The position numbers were made by a program, and so were the translations under genes. Below the pieces are notes generated by a model that was not told where the DNA came from, ran no database searches, and saw nothing but the letters and a program-made list of their open reading frames with translations. From positions 1 to 11,948 of the forward strand of contig QMLZ01000071.1 in the NCBI GenBank assembly GCA_003646995.1: a stretch of DNA of 11,948 bases, given 5' to 3'. Positions 6,720-11,948 of this stretch are shown here, one piece after another; the first letter of the stretch is position 1, and each line of letters opens with the position of its first letter. This DNA is from Deltaproteobacteria bacterium (GTDB taxonomy: Bacteria; Desulfobacterota; DSM-4660; Desulfatiglandales; Desulfatiglandaceae).

Positions 6720-8507
6720 ATGGCTAGATGGATCAGGTGGCAGGGATTAGGAGTATTTGGAGTTGTGGTGGCCCTGTTTTGCATATTTTGGTTTCTTTCT
6801 ATAGATGGAATAGTTGAGAGCATGGTTGAGAAATACGGGACCAAGGCAGTGGGAGCTAAGGTTGAACTGGAAAGCGCAGACCTGTCTCTTTTCCCTGCAG
6901 GCCTTGAATTGCGGGGCTTAAAAGTGACCAATCCTGATCAGCCCATGAGAAACGTTGTTGAAATTGATTCCATAAGGCTTAGCTTTGATGCTCCCAACTT
7001 CTTTAGAAGAAAGCTGATCGTTGATCAAATGAACCTTGAGGGTGTCAAATTAAACACACCAAGAAGGACATCAGGGGCTCTACCAGAGGTCAGCAAAAAA
7101 CACAAGGCAATAGGGACCGATGCCCGGGCCAAGAAAAGAACTAGCATCTGTCAGGGGAGGAAGCTTCCTTCCCTGGCCATGCCCGACATAAGCGAAATAC
7201 TGAAAAAGGAAAAGCTCAACTCCGTAGAACTTGTAACATCGCTAAGGCTTCAAATTGACAATGAAAAGCAGACGTGGCAACAAAGGCTATCATCGCTCCC
7301 AGATCAAAAAACCTTCCAATCCTATAAGAATCAAATCGATCAACTCCGCAGAGGGGGAAGCGGAATAGCGGGAATGCTCACCTCTGGTGGAAAGGCGCTG
7401 GAGTTGAAGAAAAAGATAGAGGCCGACATTAGACGGATTAAGCAGGCCAAGGCAGAATTTCAAAAAGAAATGACGGCGTTGAAGCGAGGGATGGCACAAG
7501 CAAGAAAGGCACCCTTTGAAGACGCATCTAGACTGGCCAAAAAATACGGATTATCTAAAGAAGGGCTTTCCAATCTCAGCCACCTGCTTTTTGGTGCCAA
7601 AGTGTGCGGCTGGATGGAGAAGACAGTCAATTGGTACCATAGGATCCGGCCGATTCTTGAAAGGACGAAACAAAAGAAGAAAGGCAGGGAAATAGTCAAG
7701 CCGTTGAGGGGCAAGGGTTTGTATGTTAAGTTCAAGGAACACCATCCCATACCAGATTTTCTTATCAAGGAAGCAAAGACATCCATAATCACTGGTGCTG
7801 GCATCATTGGCGGCGTCATAAGAAATATAACGCCCGATCAGGATATCCTGGGCTTGCCACTCACTTTCAATTTTAGGGGTGAAAAACTTAAGGCAGTTAA
7901 GCTGTTAGAGGCCAGCGGGTCCCTGAATCACATAAAACCCCAAGCGCCAAAGGATGAGATCAAGCTTCTTGTAAAGGGTTTCCAGGCAAGAGGTATTGCT
8001 ATTATGGACAGGGCCAAGACACCCATTCTCCTTGAAAAGGCGCTGGCCGATCTTAATCTTAAGGCGCTACTGAAAGGGCAGAAAATTAACGGCAACATGC
8101 TGGCAGCATTTCACTCGGCAAGCTTCTCTGTAAAGGCCGCTTCTGAAGCAAACCCCATAATGGATGCCATTTTCTCTGCACTAAGAAATGTTAGCGATTT
8201 CATTGTAAACGCCAAGGTGACAGGTACACTTACAGACTACAATATCCATGTCTCCTCGGATCTTGACGGAGTGCTCAAAAAGTCAGTGGGGAAGATTATA
8301 GCCAGGGAGACAGAGGAGCTGAGGCAAAAACTGACGAAAGCCATCATGGCCAGGGTGAACGGACCCCTGGGAGAGGCCGAAGATAGCCTTTTGCAACTCG
8401 GGGGTGTCGGAAATGAATTAGCTCAAAGGCTGAGCCTGGGAAGCAAGTTATTGGATAGCATAGGAAAAACAGGCGGGCAAAAAGGGTTTAAGTTACCTTT
8501 TTCATGA
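6720..8507 (+). CDS. AsmA-like TIGR03545-type envelope protein
   Basis: A 595-residue protein with one N-terminal membrane anchor (about 10-28) and a long, probably periplasmic body. Residues about 40-115 look like an AsmA/DUF748 N-terminus (GAKVELESADLSLFPAGLEL, then SIRLSFDAPNFFRRKLIVDQ). A basic linker and a charged, helical probable coiled coil follow (about 160-260). The C-terminal half has beta-rich AsmA-like stretches, including GKGLYVKF....PIPDFLIKEAKTSI (332-356), a pattern I associate with TIGR03545. I chose the ATG at 6720 because GGAGGG lies seven bases upstream. An in-frame ATG at 6705 would overlap the previous gene and has weaker support. AsmA-clan proteins bridge the periplasm for lipid transport, so a similar role is inferred, not shown. 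The gene ends in a 6-bp tail-to-tail overlap with manA. Confidence 0.8.
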   Translation: MARWIRWQGLGVFGVVVALFCIFWFLSIDGIVESMVEKYGTKAVGAKVELESADLSLFPAGLELRGLKVTNPDQPMRNVVEIDSIRLSFDAPNFFRRKLIVDQMNLEGVKLNTPRRTSGALPEVSKKHKAIGTDARAKKRTSICQGRKLPSLAMPDISEILKKEKLNSVELVTSLRLQIDNEKQTWQQRLSSLPDQKTFQSYKNQIDQLRRGGSGIAGMLTSGGKALELKKKIEADIRRIKQAKAEFQKEMTALKRGMAQARKAPFEDASRLAKKYGLSKEGLSNLSHLLFGAKVCGWMEKTVNWYHRIRPILERTKQKKKGREIVKPLRGKGLYVKFKEHHPIPDFLIKEAKTSIITGAGIIGGVIRNITPDQDILGLPLTFNFRGEKLKAVKLLEASGSLNHIKPQAPKDEIKLLVKGFQARGIAIMDRAKTPILLEKALADLNLKALLKGQKINGNMLAAFHSASFSVKAASEANPIMDAIFSALRNVSDFIVNAKVTGTLTDYNIHVSSDLDGVLKKSVGKIIARETEELRQKLTKAIMARVNGPLGEAEDSLLQLGGVGNELAQRLSLGSKLLDSIGKTGGQKGFKLPFS

Positions 8508-9707
8508 AGGGGGAACAGTGGCTTTCCACAATTGCAACTCCCCTGTGAGCTCGTAAGGATGCCCGCTTGAAGGAATCAGTATGGCTTGTCCCTTGTCAAT
8601 CCTTATGTAGTCTTTTGAATCCCCTCCTCTTACCTTCCCCTTGCCGCGAAGGCACAACAGAATCTCTATAGGCCCGGCTTCTTTAGAAACATATCTACCG
8701 TGGACTTCGATACAGGATAATTGAAACTCTTGTGCAGGGGCAACGTATAGTTCTTCTCCGTTTTCTGTGGACACAGGTTTGATTACCACGGGCCTTTCTG
8801 GCCTAAAGTCCGTAATTCTAAGGAGTTCATCCACATCAACATGCTTTGTTGTCAAGCCTCCCCGGAGCACGTTATCAGAATTGGCCATGATTTCAAGCCC
8901 TGTACCCCTCAAATAGGCATGAAGTTGACCTGCGGGCAGGAAGATCGCCTGGCCCGGCCTTAGCTCCACCAGATTTAGTAATAACGGCGAAAAAATTCCG
9001 ATGTCTCCTGGGTATTTCTTGGCCAACTGGCCTATCCAGTAAAATTCTCGCTTATCGTTGGAAAATTGGCAAGCCCGCTCCACCAACTCCGAAACAAGGT
9101 CTGACTTATGAGAGTCATCCATCCTCATGAGGGATGAAAATAACTTTTTCAGCCCCATCTCGTCAGGTTGCCTCTGCAACTCTTTAAGCAAACTTGCAAG
9201 CCCTGGAATGTTCAACCTGGCGAGCAAATAGATTGTATCTTCTGCCGGTCTAAAACCTTTGAGCGCCTCGAACTCTGTTAAAGCACAAAGCATTTCTGGC
9301 TTATGGTTATCATCGCGATAGTTTCGCACGGGTGAATCAAGAGGGATACCGATTCTATTTTCTCTTTCAAAACCTTCTTTGGCCTGTTCTTTGTTTGGAT
9401 GGACCTGGATGGAAAGTGGCTCTTCAGCAGCAAGAATCTTGAACAGGAAAGGGAGTTGGTTCGCGAATTTTTCTGCTACGTCTTTACCAAGGATTGAAAC
9501 GGGTGAAGACTTCACTACCTCAATGAGAGAAACCCACCTGTGTTGCACAAGGACCTCAGATGGGGCCTTGGGATGTGCGCCCATCCAAAGTTCGGCCATG
9601 GGTTTTCCCTCAGGATTCGGGATACCCAACAGCTCTGGAATGGCTGTCTTGGAACCCCAGGCGTAATACTGCACTGGATTGCGAAGTATGGAAATCCTGT
9701 CGAGCAT
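8502..9707 (-). CDS. manA: Mannose-6-phosphate isomerase, type I
   Basis: A 401-residue zinc enzyme that interconverts mannose-6-phosphate and fructose-6-phosphate in the cytosol, feeding GDP-mannose and polysaccharide synthesis. The N-terminus NPVQYYAWGSKTAIPELLG is characteristic. The zinc ligands are Gln101 and His103 (SIQVHPN), Glu138 (NHKPEM) and His263 (LPAGQLHAY). The catalytic Arg282 lies in NVLRGGLTTKHVD. A C-terminal cupin half ends with QAILIPSSGHPYELTGE. The length is normal. The ATG at 9707 is fixed by the conserved N-terminus although no good ribosome site precedes it. Upstream is a heptamer array that fills the gap to the hydrolase gene. The closing TGA lies next to and overlaps the end of the plus-strand AsmA-like gene. 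Confidence 0.96.
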   Translation of the reverse strand: MLDRISILRNPVQYYAWGSKTAIPELLGIPNPEGKPMAELWMGAHPKAPSEVLVQHRWVSLIEVVKSSPVSILGKDVAEKFANQLPFLFKILAAEEPLSIQVHPNKEQAKEGFERENRIGIPLDSPVRNYRDDNHKPEMLCALTEFEALKGFRPAEDTIYLLARLNIPGLASLLKELQRQPDEMGLKKLFSSLMRMDDSHKSDLVSELVERACQFSNDKREFYWIGQLAKKYPGDIGIFSPLLLNLVELRPGQAIFLPAGQLHAYLRGTGLEIMANSDNVLRGGLTTKHVDVDELLRITDFRPERPVVIKPVSTENGEELYVAPAQEFQLSCIEVHGRYVSKEAGPIEILLCLRGKGKVRGGDSKDYIRIDKGQAILIPSSGHPYELTGELQLWKATVPPS

Positions 9708-9719
9708 TTGGGACGCCGT

Positions 9720-9911
9720 CCGTTGACCGTTAACGGTTCACCGTTTTCCCTTCTAATATTTCCTTTTTCCTTGGTCCTTTATCCTGTCCTCTGTTTACTG
9801 ACTGCTGCCTCCTGGCACCTGACTTCTGACTACTAACTTCTGACTTCCTTGTTAATTTCAGATCACTTTAGCTCACTCACAACTCCAGATCACTCCTAAC
9901 TCTAGCTCACT
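9720..9911. repeat. Heptamer repeat array filling the manA-hydrolase spacer
   Basis: Consecutive 7-bp units run in one register from 9720 to 9845: CCGTTGA, CCGTTAA, CGGTTCA, CCGTTTT, CCCTTCT, AATATTT, CCTTTTT, CCTTGGT, CCTTTAT, CCTGTCC, TCTGTTT, ACTGACT, GCTGCCT, CCTGGCA, CCTGACT, TCTGACT, ACTAACT, TCTGACT. After that the pattern loosens but direct copies remain: CAGATCACT at 9859 and 9886, AGCTCACT at 9870 and 9904. The second AGCTCACT contains the stop codon of the hydrolase gene. No promoter or terminator is recognisable inside. Confidence 0.88.
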
Positions 9912-10521
9912 TCTTTAACAAATACTCCTCTATGGCCTCGCTCACCTGGTGTTCCTTTCCCCAGTAAAAATGGTCAGCACCCGCTACTATTTTCAGCTCC
10001 GCGTCGGGATTCCACTGCTCAAGCAGTTTTTTTGCCAATGAAGGAGGGGCAATATCATCATGGGAACCAGTTATTACGAGCCCAATTCGTGGCTCAGGCC
10101 CATTGAACGAAAATTCCAAAAACGCAGCCGGAGGCGAAACCATCACCACTTGAACTACCTGCTCATAGCGAGGTAGCCCCTTGGATATCACCCATGCTCC
10201 AAAGGAATATCCCGCAAGATGTATTTCCCTACATCCTTTCCCAATCAGAAAGTTGATTGCTGCAGATATGTCATCCTGTTCCCCGATACCGTCATCGTAG
10301 GAGCCATGACTCGTTCCGACTCCCCTAAAGTTAAACCGAAGAGTAGTGTAACCATTCCTGTGGTAAGCCCATCTTATGGCGTCCACGATGTTGTTGTGCA
10401 TGTCACCGCCGTACAGCGGATGAGGATGGGTGATCACCACACCTCTGCTACTGTCGGCGTCACCCAAGAGGCCTTCTAATCTTAGGTCGCCGCACTGGAA
10501 ATACAGGCGTTCCTCTTCCAT
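9907..10521 (-). CDS. COG2945-type alpha/beta hydrolase
   Basis: A 204-residue compact alpha/beta hydrolase without a lid domain. Early motifs HPHPLYGGDMHNN (32-44) and FNFRGVGTSHG (63-73) are typical of COG2945, which supplies oxyanion-hole and loop residues. The catalytic triad is Ser106 in GYSFG, Asp155 or Asp156 in GSHDDIAPP, and His184 in GADHFYWG. It has no signal peptide, so it is cytosolic. The substrate is unknown, with esters or thioesters likely. The ATG has AGGGGAT six to seven bases upstream, and a strong promoter lies in the 84-bp gap behind it. The stop codon falls inside the heptamer array. It lies between a hotdog thioesterase gene and manA on the same strand. Confidence 0.9.
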   Translation of the reverse strand: MEEERLYFQCGDLRLEGLLGDADSSRGVVITHPHPLYGGDMHNNIVDAIRWAYHRNGYTTLRFNFRGVGTSHGSYDDGIGEQDDISAAINFLIGKGCREIHLAGYSFGAWVISKGLPRYEQVVQVVMVSPPAAFLEFSFNGPEPRIGLVITGSHDDIAPPSLAKKLLEQWNPDAELKIVAGADHFYWGKEHQVSEAIEEYLLKK

Positions 10522-10571
10522 GATGATCCCCTTCTAAGAATGGCGTGCAGACATGGGTTAAAGCCGGGGGG

Positions 10572-10601
10572 AATATAAGGCAAGATCAGGGTATTTGTCA
10601 A
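10572..10601 (-). promoter_or_regulatory. Strong sigma70 promoter for the alpha/beta hydrolase gene
   Basis: On the minus strand a perfect TTGACA (10601-10596) is followed after 18 bp by TATATT (10577-10572), five of six matches. A 17-bp spacing gives TTATAT instead. Transcription would start near 10565, giving a leader of about 44 bases containing the ribosome site. This is the best promoter in the window. It indicates that the hydrolase (and perhaps manA) can be transcribed separately from the thioesterase gene. Confidence 0.7.
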
Positions 10602-10605
10602 CTTT

Positions 10606-11133
10606 TCACGCCTTTTCCATCTTCTGGAACAACTCTCTCATATCCTTCTTGAGGCCTTCAGGAACGCTTGACAGCTTATCCTCGGAAACCATGGCAAATT
10701 CGCCTTCGCTCCTAGTCAGAAGCCTATTTTCACCATCTAGCACATCACCTCTAACTTTCACCAGCTGTGAACCATCCTTGATAATACGCCCTCTGACAAA
10801 CAAAGGCTCACCAACTGGGACTGGACGGACGTACTTGATTTGCATCTTCCTTGTAACAAAGAAGGCCCTTTTGAAATATATAAGGGTCCATGACATAACT
10901 TCATCCAATAGGGTGGAAATGATACCACCATGAGCCATGTTTTCCCACCCCTCGTACTCTCTGCTCAGGGTGATTTCGGAGCAGATCCAATCATCCAGCC
11001 TGTAAAAGTTAAGGTGTAGCCCTATGGGGTTTGCCGTACCACAAGCAAAACAGTAATGCCCTTGGGGCTTAGGGAGGGGAATTTTCGTGCGAAATTGTGG
11101 AGCAGTATCCCTATTCGATGATATGCCAGTCAT
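10606..11133 (-). CDS. Hotdog-fold thioesterase (PaaI-like)
   Basis: A 175-residue single hotdog-domain protein, probably hydrolysing an acyl-CoA or related thioester in the cytosol. A flexible leader precedes HYCFACGTANPIGLHLNF (26-43), a Cys-x-x-Cys-Gly motif common in one PaaI-like subgroup. The core motif is AHGGIISTLLDEVMSW (67-82). His68-Gly69-Gly70 and the acidic pair Asp77-Glu78 correspond to the catalytic region. Strands KMQIKYVRPVPVGEPLFVRGRI (97 onward) complete the fold, and a charged helix ends the protein. The ATG has GGAGAG about nine bases upstream. The substrate cannot be read from the sequence. It is followed 84 bp later by the alpha/beta hydrolase gene, which has its own promoter. 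Confidence 0.87.
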   Translation of the reverse strand: MTGISSNRDTAPQFRTKIPLPKPQGHYCFACGTANPIGLHLNFYRLDDWICSEITLSREYEGWENMAHGGIISTLLDEVMSWTLIYFKRAFFVTRKMQIKYVRPVPVGEPLFVRGRIIKDGSQLVKVRGDVLDGENRLLTRSEGEFAMVSEDKLSSVPEGLKKDMRELFQKMEKA

Positions 11134-11150
11134 GTATGTTCTCTCCCATA

Positions 11151-11192
11151 GAAGTTATTAGTTATGAGTGAGCTAGAAGTTAGCAAAGAAGT
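11151..11192. repeat. Short heptamer array upstream of the thioesterase gene
   Basis: Six units in one register: GAAGTTA, TTAGTTA, TGAGTGA, GCTAGAA, GTTAGCA, AAGAAGT. The reverse complement contains CTAACTTCTAGCTCACT. This resembles the loose part of the 9720-9911 array (CTAACTCTAGCTCACTTC at 9896-9913) in the opposite orientation. It lies in the 5' leader region of the thioesterase gene. Confidence 0.6.
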
Positions 11193-11201
11193 CACAATAT
11201 T

Positions 11202-11217
11202 CCGCCCTTTTGGGCGG
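11202..11217. other. GC-rich hairpin between two heptamer arrays
   Basis: CCGCCC (11202-11207) and GGGCGG (11212-11217) form a perfect six-base stem with a TTTT loop. It lies about 70 bases past the methyltransferase stop on the minus strand. It may act as a terminator, but only AATATTG follows instead of a T-run, so the call is uncertain. It is the only non-heptameric element in the 154-bp spacer. Confidence 0.4.
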
Positions 11218-11218
11218 T

Positions 11219-11306
11219 GTCAAGGACAAAGGATCAAGGATAAAGGAAGACCTTTTACCTTTTTCCTTGGGCCTTTCGCCTTAGGCCCTACGCCTTGCAC
11301 CTTCCT
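11219..11306. repeat. Heptamer array that switches orientation at the methyltransferase 3' end
   Basis: Four units NNNAAGG (GTCAAGG, ACAAAGG, ATCAAGG, ATAAAGG; 11219-11246), then four bases, then eight units CCTTNNN (CCTTTTA, CCTTTTT, CCTTGGG, CCTTTCG, CCTTAGG, CCCTACG, CCTTGCA, CCTTCCT; 11251-11306). The two halves are complementary in motif. The last units encode the end of the methyltransferase, including its TAG stop within CCCTACG. Confidence 0.88.
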
Positions 11307-11948
11307 TTACACGCGATCGTAAACCAAGTCATCTCATGGTCCCACTCTTTCTCAACTCTCATGCCACACTTTTCTACCATTACTTTAAGCTTGCGATAGG
11401 GAGTTCGCATCAATCCTGAAAAAATGTACCAACGCTTGTTGATGAATTTTTGCTCTTTCAATAGCTCCGAAATCACATCATAGTCTAGATTTGCCACTAT
11501 AAGGTCAGCGCCCACGCCTGAAAAATCATAGGCACTGCCTTCTATCACACGAACTATGTCTTCAACACCATTCAGCCGAACATTTTTTTCCGCAGTCTTG
11601 ACACACAGCGGATTAATATCTACCGCCAAAACCTCTTTTGCACCCATGAGGGCCGAGGCAATGGCAAGAATCCCTGTACCGGTCCCGAGATCCAAGACAT
11701 TGGTAATGTGCCTCGATCTCATGAGCCACCTTAAGGCCCGAAGACAATCCTGTGTGGTAGGATGCAGTCCATTGCCAAATACCACCCCTGGATCTAACAG
11801 TATCTCTTGTATCTCACTAGGCCCTTTCCACTTTCCCTCTCGATACCAGTAAGGTCTAATCAAAAATCCTGCAATCTTAATTGATTCTAACGACTCTCCT
11901 TGCCACTGGTCATAGTCAAACGCAAACTCCTCCAGCACTTCAAGACCA
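11288..11948 (-). CDS. prmA: PrmA-type ribosomal protein L11 methyltransferase, 5' part outside the window
   Basis: A class I SAM-dependent methyltransferase. PrmA trimethylates ribosomal protein L11 on lysine and N-terminal groups in the cytosol. Counting from a GTG at 11938, the motifs are DPGVVFGNGLHPTT (49-62, the PrmA substrate-side signature), VLDLGTGTGILAIAS (81-95, motif I), VLAVDINP (103-110) and LIVANLDYDVI (146-156, the family's AN-hydrophobic motif). The frame stays open through GTG to the window edge, and the usual N-terminal L11-binding domain of about 80 residues is missing. The true start therefore lies beyond 11948. The ANLDYDV stretch is unlike the usual ANI and could mean a PrmA-like enzyme with another protein target. 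The last five residues (GRCKA) and the TAG stop come from the heptamer array. Confidence 0.85.
   Translation of the reverse strand, partial: GLEVLEEFAFDYDQWQGESLESIKIAGFLIRPYWYREGKWKGPSEIQEILLDPGVVFGNGLHPTTQDCLRALRWLMRSRHITNVLDLGTGTGILAIASALMGAKEVLAVDINPLCVKTAEKNVRLNGVEDIVRVIEGSAYDFSGVGADLIVANLDYDVISELLKEQKFINKRWYIFSGLMRTPYRKLKVMVEKCGMRVEKEWDHEMTWFTIACKGRCKA

Noticed and set aside
9726..9737. Perfect 12-bp palindrome ACCGTTAACGGT as an operator upstream of manA
   Set aside because: It arises from adjacent heptamer units CCGTTAA and CGGTTCA, so the periodic array explains it. A regulator site cannot be excluded but is not needed.
11269..11288. Inverted repeat GGGCCT...AGGCCC just after the methyltransferase stop as a terminator
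   Set aside because: It is produced by the CCTTNNN units, has an 8-base loop, and is followed on the minus strand by A/G-rich sequence rather than a T-run.

Overview
The window looks like chromosomal DNA of a Gram-negative bacterium. It encodes a periplasmic lytic transglycosylase of the MltF type, an AsmA-like membrane-anchored protein and housekeeping enzymes. The TIGR03545/TIGR03546-type pair, the short CxxC protein and the soluble GAF-kinase style fit a Desulfobacterota-like (former Deltaproteobacteria) organism. That placement is an inference from protein character, not a search result. I see no phage, transposon, CRISPR, tRNA or rRNA.

Layout. (1) 1-1571: a small zinc-protein neighbourhood. 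On the minus strand lie a 54-residue FmdB-type zinc ribbon (1016-1180), an intrinsic terminator, a multi-zinc-ribbon protein (611-868) and a QueD-type 6-carboxytetrahydropterin synthase (189-605). A short Cys-rich protein faces the other way (1356-1571). (2) 1613-5984: a minus-strand operon of three genes. In transcription order these are a soluble double-GAF histidine kinase, a GAF/DUF484-like protein with a degenerate GGDEF domain, and an MltF-type murein transglycosylase with a solute-binding domain. (3) 6202-8507: a plus-strand pair, a DUF2062/TIGR03546-like membrane protein and an AsmA-like TIGR03545-type protein. (4) 8502-11948: minus-strand metabolic genes. In transcription order these are a PrmA-type methyltransferase (5' end outside the window), a hotdog thioesterase, a COG2945-type alpha/beta hydrolase and type I mannose-6-phosphate isomerase.

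The most unusual signal lies between the genes. Four spacers (48-240, 9720-9911, 11151-11192, 11219-11306) consist of degenerate 7-bp repeats that keep one register over long stretches while the motif drifts (NCTGNCT, CCTTNNN, NNNAAGG, CCGTTNN). Two arrays share a 19-bp segment with one mismatch. The arrays run into the 3' ends of three minus-strand genes. They write the last 15 residues and stop codon of QueD, the last five residues and stop of the methyltransferase, and the stop of the hydrolase.

How the genes may work together. The kinase, degenerate GGDEF protein and MltF may form a cytoplasmic-signal to cell-wall-remodelling unit. The TIGR03546/TIGR03545 pair may be an envelope lipid-handling module. 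Both are inferences from synteny and domain content.
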